Source: Saprospira sp. CCB-QB6 (GTDB lineage: Bacteria > Bacteroidota > Bacteroidia > Chitinophagales > Saprospiraceae). Taken from it: a DNA stretch of 53,242 nucleotides. The notes under the pieces were generated by a model. It was not told the DNA's origin and ran no database searches. It worked only from the letters and a program-made list of their open reading frames with translations. Position 1 is the first letter of the stretch. The number at the start of each line of letters is the position of its first letter. The translations under genes were made by a program, and so were the position numbers. Positions 19,696 to 27,922 of this stretch are shown piece by piece. Location: positions 1 to 53,242 of the forward strand of contig NZ_CP116809.1 of the NCBI RefSeq assembly GCF_028464065.1. Direction: 5' to 3'.

Positions 19696-21060
19696 ATGAA
19701 TCATAAAGCGATCTCTCCTTTAGATGGGCGCTATGCCCGAAAATTGCCTCTACATGGCGAATATTTTTCTGAATTTGCCCTGATGTATAATCGCTGCAAA
19801 CTAGAATTACGCTATGCTTTGGCCCTAGATAAATTGGGCATTTTTCCTGCCCTTTCTGCCGAGGAACGGCAACGACTAGAAGCACTAATCGAGCATTTTT
19901 CAGAAGAAGATTATCAGGCCATCAAAACCATTGAGCAAAAAACAATGCATGATGTCAAGGCTTGCGAAATCTTCTTGCGAGAGAAAACCCAGATCAGTCA
20001 GGACCAACTTTTTCATTTTGCCCTGACTTCTGAGGATGCCAATAATATGGCCTATAATTATATGCTTAAAGGCTATTTGGAAGAGGTTCAATTGCCTCAA
20101 ATTGAGCAACTTTTGCACAAGCTCATGCAATTGGCCGAAGATTGGAAAAGCATCCCTTTTCCCACAAAAACCCATGGACAAAAAGCTTCGCCTTCTACGG
20201 TGGGCAAAGAGTTGGCGGTTTATATCAATCGCATCGCTCGGGTTTATGAAAAGCTGAAAAATCATCGCTTTTATGCCAAATTGAGCGGGGCAGTGGGCAA
20301 TTATTCGGCCATGTTGGCCGCTTTTCCAGAGGTAGATTGGCTAGATTTTGCCCAAAATTTCTTGGCCCAAGAAGGCTTTGAATTGAACTTGGCCACCACT
20401 CAAATTGAGGATCATGATAGCTGGGCCGAGTACTTCGATCTCAGTCGCCGCCTCAACAATATCGTCATGGACTTAGATGTCGATTGCTGGCTCTATATTT
20501 CTTATGAGCTTTTTTATGAGCGCAGCAAGGCCGGCGAGGTCGGCTCTTCGACCATGCCACATAAGGTTAACCCCATCAATTTCGAAAATAGCGAGGGTAA
20601 TATGATGCTCTCTAATGGTCTATTGACGGTGCTTTCCGATAAACTTTGCCGCTCCAGAATGCAGCGCGATCTTTCCGATTCGACCGTGGAGCGCAATATG
20701 GGCGTGGCCTTGGCCCATGCCTATATGGCCATCGGCGAGACCTTGAGAGGACTGAATAAATTGGCCGTAAATGAGGCCCAATGCGCAGCCGTTTTGGACC
20801 AAAGTCCGGAGCTTTTGGCCGAGCCCATCCAAACCATTCTCAAAATTGCTGGTGTAGAAGATCCTTATAACCTCCTCAAAGCGGCTTCTCGAGGTAAAAA
20901 ACCCACCCTAGACAGCCTTTTTGCCTTGGTGGACGGACTCGATATTTCCGAAGAAATCAAAAACCGCTGCAAGGCGCTGCGTCCAGATACTTATGTAGGC
21001 GATGCCATTCGCATTTGTGAGCTCGTTTTGGAACAAACGCAGGCGCTTTTGAAGCAGTAG
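19696..21060 (+). CDS. purB: Adenylosuccinate lyase
   Basis: Cleaves SAICAR to AICAR and adenylosuccinate to AMP, releasing fumarate. The 454-aa protein has the fumarase/aspartase superfamily signature SSTMPHKVNPINFENSEGN near residue 283, the catalytic-site TKTHGQKASPSTVGKE near 156-171, and FALTSEDANNMAYN near 107-120. Its E. coli-like length and wording (SPLDGRY at the N terminus) are typical of the group that includes E. coli PurB. Tightly coupled to purC upstream; a hairpin element begins right after its stop. Confidence 0.96.
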   Translation: MNHKAISPLDGRYARKLPLHGEYFSEFALMYNRCKLELRYALALDKLGIFPALSAEERQRLEALIEHFSEEDYQAIKTIEQKTMHDVKACEIFLREKTQISQDQLFHFALTSEDANNMAYNYMLKGYLEEVQLPQIEQLLHKLMQLAEDWKSIPFPTKTHGQKASPSTVGKELAVYINRIARVYEKLKNHRFYAKLSGAVGNYSAMLAAFPEVDWLDFAQNFLAQEGFELNLATTQIEDHDSWAEYFDLSRRLNNIVMDLDVDCWLYISYELFYERSKAGEVGSSTMPHKVNPINFENSEGNMMLSNGLLTVLSDKLCRSRMQRDLSDSTVERNMGVALAHAYMAIGETLRGLNKLAVNEAQCAAVLDQSPELLAEPIQTILKIAGVEDPYNLLKAASRGKKPTLDSLFALVDGLDISEEIKNRCKALRPDTYVGDAIRICELVLEQTQALLKQ

Positions 21061-21062
21061 GA

Positions 21063-21195
21063 TTTGGGGCTGCCCCTCGCTTCGCTCGGGTCGGGCCATT
21101 CCGCAGCTCGCTGTTCGCTCGGCCCTTCAGGCTTTTTCGCTTCGCTACAAAAGCCTTTGGTCTGCCGCCTTCGGCGGCCCTGCTACAGCCCCTCA
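21063..21195 (+). repeat. Diverged GC-rich hairpin element after purB
   Basis: Plus orientation. The first hairpin is CCC/GGG around TCGCTTCGCTC, the middle hairpin has A/T-rich arms (AGGCTTTT/AAAAGCCT), and the last is GCCGCC/GGCGGC where most copies have GGCC/GGCC. The constant parts CGCAGCTCGCTGTTCGCTCG and GCCCTT are kept. Confidence 0.72.
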
Positions 21196-21198
21196 GCC

Positions 21199-21354
21199 AG
21201 ATTTAATCGCGCTGCTTTGGCCATAGTTTGCTATGAATTTTCTGCTAGGCTAGCTATTTTTTAAGGGCATAGCCTTCGCTATAGCCGAGAAAAATAGGGC
21301 CGACTAGCGGGAAATTGCTGCAAACTATAAAAGTGAGTGCGTTTAAATCTGGCT
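21199..21354. ncRNA. Long imperfect hairpin in the purB-purD spacer
   Basis: Nested complementary segments: CCAGATTTAA (21199-21208) with TTAAATCTGG (21345-21354), ATAGTTTGC (21225-21233) with GCAAACTAT (21322-21330), CTATTTTT (21256-21263) with AAAAATAG (21292-21299), and a terminal GGCATAGC/GCTATAGCC pairing. The whole folds as one interrupted stem about 155 nt long. A GGGCGC/GCGCCC hairpin follows near 21365. Whether it is transcribed as an independent RNA, acts as an operon leader or is a decayed mobile element cannot be told from sequence. Confidence 0.45.
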
Positions 21355-21438
21355 ATTGCCTGCGGGCGCTTCGCGCCCTGAGCGCCCAAAATTAGCCAAT
21401 TTCATTCTCCAAAAGACGTTGATAAATACTCTTAATCT

Positions 21439-22704
21439 ATGCGTATTGCCATTTTAGGAAGTGGGGGCAGAGAACATGCCCTAAGCTGGAAATTTGCTCA
21501 GGAATTGGGCGAAGAAAATGTTTTTTGCTGGCCCGGAAATGCGGGCATTCCCAATTCAGCAGCTATTGATATTCAAGATTTTGAAGCTTTAGCCCAATAT
21601 AGCCAAGCTCAGCAAATCGATTATATTTTTGTGGGGCCAGAACAGCCCCTAACCGATGGCATTGTCGATTATTTTCGAGCAAATACCAATATTCAAATTA
21701 TTGGGCCAACTCAGGCGGCGGCCCAGCTGGAAGCCTCAAAGATTTTTGCCAAAAACTTCATGCAAAAGTATGGGGTCAGCACCGCCAAGTTTAAGGCTTT
21801 TTCGGGCCAAGAATTGGCTGAGGCCAAAGCATTTTCCGCCCAATATTCGGGCAATTTGGTCCTAAAATTTGATGGTCTAGCAGGCGGCAAAGGCGTTTTT
21901 GTCTGCAGCAATATGGCCGAACTGGAAAATGCCTTAGAAGAGCTCATTAAAAAATATGGTCCCAGCGCTCGCTTTTTATTAGAAGAAAAAATCATTGGCG
22001 ACGAGATTTCCATTTTGGGCTTTACCGATGGCAAAAACTGCAAGTTGTTTCCCCCAGCACAGGACCACAAACAGCTATTGGATGGCGATTTGGGGCCAAA
22101 TACGGGAGGAATGGGCGTAATTTCTCCTGTTCCCGCTTGTCATGAGGATATTTTGGCCCAAATTCAAGAAGAAATTATTGCCCCCACCATAGCTGGCCTC
22201 GCTGCTGAAAACCTAGACTACAAAGGCATTATTTATTTTGGCGTCATGCTTTCAGAAGAGGGGCCCAAGCTCTTAGAATACAATGTTCGTTTTGGGGATC
22301 CAGAAACAGAGGTGCTTTTGCCACAGCTCAAAACGCCACTTTTGCCCTTAGTTCAAGCTTGTTTATCGGGTGAATTGGCTCAGGCGGAGATGGAATTTTG
22401 GCCAGGCTACTTTGTAGATGTGGTCCAAGTTGCGCCAGGTTACCCTGGCGCTTATCCCAAAGGGATGCCCCTGCTTTGTCAGGGCCAAATGCCTGAAGAT
22501 GTCCTTGTTTTTTATGCTGGCGTAAGTCGAGTAGATGGACAACTTTGCAGCAGTGGTGGAAGAGTATTAAACATGTTGGCCCAAGCGCCTACTTTGGCCG
22601 AGGCCCAAGAAAAAGCCTATGCGGCTTGTCAGCAACTGAGCTTTGAGGGGGCTTTTTACCGTAAAGATATTGGCCAGAGAGTCTATAAAGTATTAAAAGC
22701 CTAA
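21439..22704 (+). CDS. purD: Phosphoribosylamine-glycine ligase (GAR synthetase)
   Basis: Second step of purine synthesis, an ATP-grasp enzyme joining phosphoribosylamine and glycine. The N terminus ILGSGGREHALSWK is diagnostic. The ATP-grasp part includes LVLKFDGLAGGKGVFVC near 138-154, FLLEEKIIGDEIS near 177-189, QDHKQLLDGDLGPNTGGMG near 209-227 and YNVRFGDPETEVLLPQL near 279-295. At 421 aa it is full length. It is separated from purN by a minus-oriented hairpin element that fills the spacer. Confidence 0.96.
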   Translation: MRIAILGSGGREHALSWKFAQELGEENVFCWPGNAGIPNSAAIDIQDFEALAQYSQAQQIDYIFVGPEQPLTDGIVDYFRANTNIQIIGPTQAAAQLEASKIFAKNFMQKYGVSTAKFKAFSGQELAEAKAFSAQYSGNLVLKFDGLAGGKGVFVCSNMAELENALEELIKKYGPSARFLLEEKIIGDEISILGFTDGKNCKLFPPAQDHKQLLDGDLGPNTGGMGVISPVPACHEDILAQIQEEIIAPTIAGLAAENLDYKGIIYFGVMLSEEGPKLLEYNVRFGDPETEVLLPQLKTPLLPLVQACLSGELAQAEMEFWPGYFVDVVQVAPGYPGAYPKGMPLLCQGQMPEDVLVFYAGVSRVDGQLCSSGGRVLNMLAQAPTLAEAQEKAYAACQQLSFEGAFYRKDIGQRVYKVLKA

Positions 22705-22721
22705 AACACAGCCAAGCCCTC

Positions 22722-22843
22722 ATGGCCCAGCGCTGCGCAGCAGTGGCCGTCAGGCCAGACCGAGCCAGCGAAGCTGGCGAAGGGCCGAGCGAACAGCGAG
22801 CTGCGAAGCATAGCGCCGCAGCTTTGCTGCGGAGGCCCCAAAA
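22722..22843 (-). repeat. GC-rich hairpin element between purD and purN
   Basis: Minus orientation. Hairpins on the plus strand: GGCC/GGCC, GCCAGC/GCTGGC and CCGCAGC/GCTGCGG. The leader after it reads CCCCAAAACATCAAAAA and runs straight into the purN start. Confidence 0.82.
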
Positions 22844-22854
22844 CATCAAAAAAA

Positions 22855-23439
22855 ATGAAAAAAATAGCCCTATTTGCCTCTGGACGGGGGTCCAATTTGA
22901 TGAACATTTTGGAGAGCATGCAAAATGGATGCTTAGCGAATCTGGCCGAGGCCGTTTTGGTCTTTTCCAACCAGTCTCAGGCGCCTGTTTTGGCCAAAGC
23001 GGAGGCTTTGGGTTTGGCGGTACATTGCATTCCAAGTCGAGGCAAAAAGCGCCTTGACTTTGATGCTGAAGTCTTGGATTTATTAGAAAAATATCGGCCC
23101 GACTACATTGTTTTAGCGGGTTATATGCGGGTATTGTCGGCTCCTTTTGTAGCAGCCTATGCGGGAAGAATCGTTAATATTCATCCTGCTGACACCCAAG
23201 TTCATCAGGGATTAGGGGCCTATCAATGGGCTTTTGAGCAGGGATTGAAAGAAACAAAAATCACCGTGCATTTGGTCGATCAGGGCTTAGATACAGGTCC
23301 AATAATCGCTCAGGCTCCAGTAAATTTGGCGGGTGTCAAAGATTTGGCGGAGGTAGAGCGGAGAGGTTTGGCGGTAGAGCATCAGCTTTATCCTCAGGCC
23401 TTGTATCAACTTTTTAGCAGCAGCAAAAACAAGCAATAA
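22855..23439 (+). CDS. purN: Phosphoribosylglycinamide formyltransferase
   Basis: Formyl-tetrahydrofolate-dependent conversion of GAR to FGAR. The N terminus IALFASGRGSNLMNIL binds the phosphate. YIVLAGYMRVLSAPFV and VNIHP carry the catalytic Asn and His, and DQGLDTGPIIAQ carries the catalytic Asp. After NIHP the segment ADTQVHQGLGAYQWAFEQG replaces the usual SLLPxFxGxHAHxxAL loop, an odd variant. At 194 aa it is of normal length. It is followed by purF after 2 bp, so the two are probably cotranslated. Confidence 0.92.
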   Translation: MKKIALFASGRGSNLMNILESMQNGCLANLAEAVLVFSNQSQAPVLAKAEALGLAVHCIPSRGKKRLDFDAEVLDLLEKYRPDYIVLAGYMRVLSAPFVAAYAGRIVNIHPADTQVHQGLGAYQWAFEQGLKETKITVHLVDQGLDTGPIIAQAPVNLAGVKDLAEVERRGLAVEHQLYPQALYQLFSSSKNKQ

Positions 23440-23441
23440 AT

Positions 23442-24875
23442 ATGTGTGGAATTGTCGGTTTTTATGGAAAGCCCAACATTGTCTATGACTTGATGTTGGG
23501 TTTGAGTGCTTTGCAGCATCGGGGACAAGATGCGGCGGGCATTATTACCTTTGAAAAAAGCTTTCATATAAAAAAGGGACTGGGTTTAGTCAATGATGTT
23601 TTTGCGCAGCGGCATGCCGATCGTTTGCGGGGAAATATTGGTTTGGGGCATGTGCGTTACACCACCCATGGCAGCAATGAACTCATTAACGCCCAGCCCA
23701 TTGCGGCCAACTATCCTTTTGGGATTGCGATGGTGCACAACGGCAATGTGAGCAACTTTGAAGAAGTGCATAATCGCTTGTATAAGGAGTATCATATTTT
23801 GCCAGCGACCAGCAATGATCTAGAGCTTTTGCTCTATACTTTTAGCTCGGAATTGAATAAAAAAGACTTGGCCCAAATTGGTCCAGCTGATATATTTGAT
23901 GCGGTTAGTGAAACCCAAAAAAAGGTACATGGGGCTTATTCGGTCATTGCGGCCATTGCCAATCATGGACTTTTGGCCTTTTGCGACCCCAATGGGATTC
24001 GGCCCTTGGTTTTGGGCCAAAAAGAAGGGCCTGATGGGCAGCCTGTTTATGGTTTTGCTTCGGAAAGCGTTTGTTTTGATCATTTGGGCTATACCCCCAT
24101 TCGAGAATTGAAAGCGGGAGAAATCGTTTTTATTGATGAGAATCGCCAATTGCATAGCAGTTTGGGCCATAAAACGGCCGATAAATTCTGTGTATTTGAG
24201 TTTATCTACTTTGCCCGAGAAGATAGCGAGTTACAAGGCAAATTAGTAGCAGGTCAAAGAGTAAAAATGGGTAGAATGTTGGCCCAAAAAGTTCGAGAAA
24301 TGGGCCTAGAAGCCGATATGGTTATAGATGTACCTAGTTCGGGCTATTTTGCCGCTTCGGGCCTTGCAGAAGCCTTAGACATCCCCTACAAAAGGGGGCT
24401 AGTTAAAAGCAATTATATTGGCCGCAGTTTTATTTCGCCTTCACAGGTAGAGCGGGAAGCCTTGGTCAAACGCAAACTTAATCCCATTGCACGGACAATC
24501 AAGGGCAAAAAGCTATTGGTGGTCGATGATTCTATTGTTCGAGGAACCACCTCAAAACGGATTGTCCAAATTTTGCGAGAAGCTGGGGCCGAAAAAGTCT
24601 ATTTTGTTTCAGCGGCGCCGGCTATCAAGCACCCTTGTATTTATGGCATTGATATGTCGGTTAGTACAGAGCTTTTGGCAGTGGGCCGCAGCGATCAAGA
24701 AATCTGTGATTACATTGGAGCTGATGCCTTGATTTATCAAAAATTAGAGGACCTAAAAGCTATTTTTGAGCATAACGGTTTTTGCATGGCTTGCCTCGAT
24801 GGAGCCTATCCCACTCCGGCCGCAAAAGAGGCTTTGGCCCAAATTGAGGCCGAGCGCTTGGCGATAAAGAAATAA
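23442..24875 (+). CDS. purF: Amidophosphoribosyltransferase
   Basis: First committed step: glutamine plus PRPP to phosphoribosylamine. The N-terminal nucleophile Cys2 (MCGIVGFYG) starts the glutaminase domain, with no propeptide. The phosphoribosyltransferase domain has the PRPP loop VVDDSIVRGTTS near 360-372. Cys250, Cys399, Cys448 and Cys451 (FCVF, HPCIYG, FCMAC) match the spacing of the iron-sulfur ligands of the Bacillus-type enzyme. The last three codons and the stop lie inside octamer array 5, so the C terminus IKK is encoded by the repeat. Confidence 0.96.
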   Translation: MCGIVGFYGKPNIVYDLMLGLSALQHRGQDAAGIITFEKSFHIKKGLGLVNDVFAQRHADRLRGNIGLGHVRYTTHGSNELINAQPIAANYPFGIAMVHNGNVSNFEEVHNRLYKEYHILPATSNDLELLLYTFSSELNKKDLAQIGPADIFDAVSETQKKVHGAYSVIAAIANHGLLAFCDPNGIRPLVLGQKEGPDGQPVYGFASESVCFDHLGYTPIRELKAGEIVFIDENRQLHSSLGHKTADKFCVFEFIYFAREDSELQGKLVAGQRVKMGRMLAQKVREMGLEADMVIDVPSSGYFAASGLAEALDIPYKRGLVKSNYIGRSFISPSQVEREALVKRKLNPIARTIKGKKLLVVDDSIVRGTTSKRIVQILREAGAEKVYFVSAAPAIKHPCIYGIDMSVSTELLAVGRSDQEICDYIGADALIYQKLEDLKAIFEHNGFCMACLDGAYPTPAAKEALAQIEAERLAIKK

Positions 24876-24927
24876 AGATTCCGTTATTTCTTTATTTCGT
24901 TAAATCTTTAATTAAAGACTTCTTTAT
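24864..24927. repeat. Octamer array 5 (8 words), overlapping the purF 3' end
   Basis: Words: ATAAAGAA, ATAAAGAT, TCCGTTAT, TTCTTTAT, TTCGTTAA, ATCTTTAA, TTAAAGAC, TTCTTTAT. The TAA of the second word is the purF stop. Word seven departs from consensus by one base. Confidence 0.85.
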
Positions 24928-24984
24928 TAAGCTAAGCACTTACCTATCAATCAGTTAGCATAAAAGTCTATTTTATTATTTGGA

Positions 24985-25118
24985 TTTGGGGCCCGCGGCC
25001 AGCTAGCCAAAGGCTAGCTCGGCCGCCGCTATGCTCCGCAGCTCGCTGTTCGCTCGGCCCTTCGGCGGCAAAGCCGCCTCGGTCTGGCCTTCGGCCACTG
25101 CTGCGCAGCGCTGGGCCA
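24985..25118 (+). repeat. GC-rich hairpin element after purF
   Basis: Plus orientation. Hairpins: GGCCAGCTAGCC/GGCTAGCTCGGCC (long, one interruption), GGCGGC/GCCGCC, GGCC/GGCC, and GCTGCGCAGC near the end. It lies downstream of array 5, the reverse of the order in the composite elements. Confidence 0.78.
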
Positions 25119-25154
25119 AATGGACGTCTAAGAGGGTGGCAAAAAATCTAATAG

Positions 25155-25191
25155 AAAAGGGGAGCGCCTAAAAAATTAGGGCTCCCCTTTT
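25155..25191. terminator. Bidirectional terminator downstream of purF
   Basis: AAAAGGGGAGCGCCTAA pairs with TTAGGGCTCCCCTTTT around a loop of four A residues, with T and A tracts on the two sides. It can end purF transcription and that of the convergent gene at 25306. Bases 25192-25305 show nothing else I can name. Confidence 0.8.
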
Positions 25192-25305
25192 GCTCTATTT
25201 TCTGGCTTTTTTTTCCTCTTTTCCTGAGGCTAAAAAGCGACCCAATAATTCCTTTTTCCTGCCTTAAAATTTAAAGGGAAAAAGTTGAGGGACTAATAAA
25301 GTCCT

Positions 25306-26298
25306 TTACCAATTTAATTTAAAATTTTGGGCAATTGGATAATTTTGCAAAAACTCCTCTTTGGCCTCTGGGCCTTTAGCGGCCTTATAGACTTGCCAGA
25401 AACTTTGCCAGAAGCTTTCTTTTTGGGCCACATAATCTTTGTGGGTTCGGGCAAAGGCATCAAGGCTAAAGATATCGGCTTTTTGCATGCTTAAGCGATA
25501 AATGTAAAGATAAGCCAAATCGGACCAATAGCCTTTGGGATAACCTAAGCGATAAGTTTCAAAATCGCGAATATTACTACTATTGGCAATCTTGATAAAA
25601 TCCTCGGCGGCCTGTTCATTTTCGATGGCCTTATTTTTAGGGAAACGTTCTTCAAAATTGCCATAACTGCTCCAGCCATAGAGTTGAGTATAGCTATCGA
25701 GTAGAGCCATTTGGAAAAGGCTATCTTCTTTGGGAGAAACAGTATCTAGGCTAGCTTGATGTTTTCTAAAATAGCGCTCATAAGTTCTAAAATCATTACT
25801 CATTTGGGCCAAAATCCAAGCCCGTTGATTTCGGGCCTGTTCAATATGTTCTCGATGAGATTGAGAAGGAAATTTAAAGTTTTCGAGTAATTGTTGATAA
25901 GCCGCATAACTATTTTCTTTTTCTGCTTGGGCTTGGGCTTTTTGGAGCAACTGAAGTTGGAGACCTTCGATTTGCAAATGGCTCAACTTATTTTTTTGCA
26001 GCTTTCTGATGCTTTTATCATCTAAAGTATTGTATCGCCTTTCGGCAGATTTGGCATATTGAAATGCTTGGCCAAGATCAAAAAACTCAGCGTATTTTGG
26101 ATTGGCAAAAATGCGGGCCAATTGGTACTCTGCTTCTACGCCAATATAAGCTTTGGGATCGAGAATGCGGGCTTCAAAAAGGGTAATGGCTTCTTCTACT
26201 TCTCCTTTTTTGAGGGCTTTATAGGCTGCTTTGAATTGGGCAAAAAGAGGGCTGGCACTCAGGAAAAGGGCCAAGCCAATAGCTAATCTAATTTTCAT
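25306..26298 (-). CDS. Exported helical-repeat (TPR-like) hypothetical protein
   Basis: 330 aa with a signal peptide (MKIRLAIGLALFLSASPLFAQ). The start at 26298 is taken because it begins that peptide. The rest is almost wholly helical: KAAYKALKKGEVEEAITLFEARI near 22-44 reads as a tetratricopeptide-type helix pair, and several similar pairs seem to follow (for example ANSSNIRDFETYRLGYPKGYW). No enzymatic motif is visible. Likely a periplasmic or outer-membrane-associated adaptor; function unknown. Octamer array 6 lies 45 bp upstream of the start. Confidence 0.72.
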   Translation of the reverse strand: MKIRLAIGLALFLSASPLFAQFKAAYKALKKGEVEEAITLFEARILDPKAYIGVEAEYQLARIFANPKYAEFFDLGQAFQYAKSAERRYNTLDDKSIRKLQKNKLSHLQIEGLQLQLLQKAQAQAEKENSYAAYQQLLENFKFPSQSHREHIEQARNQRAWILAQMSNDFRTYERYFRKHQASLDTVSPKEDSLFQMALLDSYTQLYGWSSYGNFEERFPKNKAIENEQAAEDFIKIANSSNIRDFETYRLGYPKGYWSDLAYLYIYRLSMQKADIFSLDAFARTHKDYVAQKESFWQSFWQVYKAAKGPEAKEEFLQNYPIAQNFKLNW

Positions 26299-26342
26299 AA
26301 ATTTATAATTATCAGCAATTAAAATTTGTATATAATATAGTT

Positions 26343-26398
26343 TCAAAGATTACGTTATTTCTTTAATTCGTTAATTAACGGAATCTTTATTTCTTTAT
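26343..26398. repeat. Octamer array 6 (7 words)
   Basis: Words: TCAAAGAT, TACGTTAT, TTCTTTAA, TTCGTTAA, TTAACGGA, ATCTTTAT, TTCTTTAT. The first two depart from consensus by one base each. Directly followed by a minus-oriented hairpin element, like the right half of a composite unit. Confidence 0.82.
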
Positions 26399-26403
26399 TC
26401 AAG

Positions 26404-26566
26404 GCGAGTGGGCGGCTTTGCCGCCTTGGCCCTTTGGGCCAAAATGGCCTAGCGATGTGGAAGGGTGGCCAAAGGCCAGACCGAGGCGGCTTTGCCGCCG
26501 AAGGGCCGAGCGAATAGCGAGCCCTGTAACGTAGCGCCGCAGCGAAGCTGCGGAGGCCCCCAAAAA
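26404..26566 (-). repeat. GC-rich hairpin element beside octamer array 6
   Basis: Minus orientation. Hairpins on the plus strand: GGCGGC/GCCGCC, GGCC/GGCC (twice), a second GGCGGC/GCCGCC and CCGCAGC/GCTGCGG. Together with array 6 it looks like half of a composite element. Confidence 0.8.
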
Positions 26567-26580
26567 ATAGTTTTTTAGTA

Positions 26581-26621
26581 GATAAAAGAAATGCCCTAGT
26601 CCAGTAAAAGGATTAGGGCAT
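26581..26621 (-). terminator. Terminator of the 43-aa membrane protein gene
   Basis: On the minus strand ATGCCCTAATCC and GGACTAGGGCAT (26610-26621 and 26591-26602) form a 12-bp stem with one G-T pair, then TTCTTTTATC. Confidence 0.82.
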
Positions 26622-26642
26622 TGCTAAAAAGGGGCCTAAAAA

Positions 26643-26774
26643 TTAGTTAGGCATTGGGAGAGAGTCGCCGTTCATGCTATAAACATAAGCCCATAGCGAG
26701 ATGAAAAGGATAAGAAAAAGGGCGAGTCCGAGGAGGAACTTCTCTGTTCCCCATACTTTTTGATGGTTGCTCAT
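26643..26774 (-). CDS. Small single-span membrane protein
   Basis: 43 aa (MSNHQKVWGTEKFLLGLALF and onward) with one hydrophobic helix at about residues 13-32 and a short C-terminal tail ending SLPMPN. Support for a real gene: the single clean transmembrane segment and a strong terminator 22 bp after the stop on the same strand. An upstream ATG would add 17 residues unlike the rest and is less likely. Family not recognised. Confidence 0.6.
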   Translation of the reverse strand: MSNHQKVWGTEKFLLGLALFLILFISLWAYVYSMNGDSLPMPN

Positions 26775-26875
26775 TGTGGTTATATTTTCAATAGTCAAAA
26801 ATCTATAGATTGAAGTGAGGGGCAAATTAAAGAAATAAGTCTAAAGAAGGCTTATAGAATGGGGCAAAATTTACA

Positions 26876-27832
26876 TTATTGCATGGCTTTTATTTTCTGG
26901 AAAATGCTTTTGAAGGCGCCTTTTCGGATAAGTTGGCCGAGTTCTTTCCAGCGTAAGCGTTTAAAATAAAGCTTCATTTTTTCGGCTATGGCTTGATGTT
27001 GTTTTGGGGCCTTTTGGAGTTCTACTTTAGTTAGGCTGAGGGGAGTTTTAAGCATATTTTGGCCTAAGCGGATGGCATCGCAATGGGCGCCGCTGCCATC
27101 TAGTCCAATATTTTTGACCAATGCTCGGTATGGGTGGAGAGCCAAGCCATTTTGGAGAAAAATGCTGGCGTGCCAATGGCAGGCCCAGGTATTGAGTTCG
27201 CCAGATAGGTTTTGTTGCAATTGTTTATAAAAGCTCTCTTTTTGGCCTCCATTAAAGCTAAAAGGGTCGTAATTTTTATTGATTTGAGCGAGTATATTGG
27301 CGGTATCATCTCGATAATGTTTCCAGGCGCGTTGCCAGCTAGCCCAGCCCCAGCAGCTATTGACATTATAAAAAAAGCTAGGGCCTAAATCTTCTTCTTG
27401 TAGTTTGAGTGGGTAGATAAATCCACTAATGTGCATGACTTCCTCTACATCTTGATACAAATCAAGTGCTTGATTCATATAGCGCAGAAAATATGGGCTA
27501 GCCACAATATCATTTTCTAGGATAATGGCTCTTCCGTGTTTTTCCATTACTTCGGTTACCCCAGCTACAATATTTTTGCGCAGTCCCCAATTTTCTTCTC
27601 GCTCAATAATTTCTAGTTGTTTGGCCCAAGTTTGTTCTCGGATCAGCTGCCGAACAGCGGCAATGTCGGCCAAATCGTTGGGACTAGCATCAGCCTTTGG
27701 CCCATCCGAATAAATATAAATAGGGCTTTGGCTTGCCTCCTCATTTTCGGCTAAGGCGGCTAATGTTTGCGCCAAATGATCGGGTCTTTGGTAGACAAAA
27801 AGGACAACTGGGGCAAAAGTCGATAAAGACAT
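26876..27832 (-). CDS. Glycosyltransferase (GT-A fold, GNT-I-like)
   Basis: 318 aa. The N terminus APVVLFVYQRPDHLAQTLAAL and the SPIYIYSDGP strand match nucleotide-sugar binding GT-A enzymes. NWGLRKNIVAGVTEVMEKHG and AIILENDIVASPYFLRYMN match the region around the DxD-like metal motif (here END, near residues 110-112). SCWGWASWQRAW near 170-181 resembles the acceptor-side signature of this family in polysaccharide clusters. No other polysaccharide gene is nearby, so donor and acceptor are unknown. A shorter frame on the same strand inside it is a shadow. Confidence 0.75.
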   Translation of the reverse strand: MSLSTFAPVVLFVYQRPDHLAQTLAALAENEEASQSPIYIYSDGPKADASPNDLADIAAVRQLIREQTWAKQLEIIEREENWGLRKNIVAGVTEVMEKHGRAIILENDIVASPYFLRYMNQALDLYQDVEEVMHISGFIYPLKLQEEDLGPSFFYNVNSCWGWASWQRAWKHYRDDTANILAQINKNYDPFSFNGGQKESFYKQLQQNLSGELNTWACHWHASIFLQNGLALHPYRALVKNIGLDGSGAHCDAIRLGQNMLKTPLSLTKVELQKAPKQHQAIAEKMKLYFKRLRWKELGQLIRKGAFKSIFQKIKAMQ

Positions 27833-27922
27833 AAGTTTATGATTGTTTATAAAGGCAAATATATGTAGAAGCGCTGTATCTTAAAGGCCCCTATATCAGA
27901 ACATACATAATTTATTATCCTA

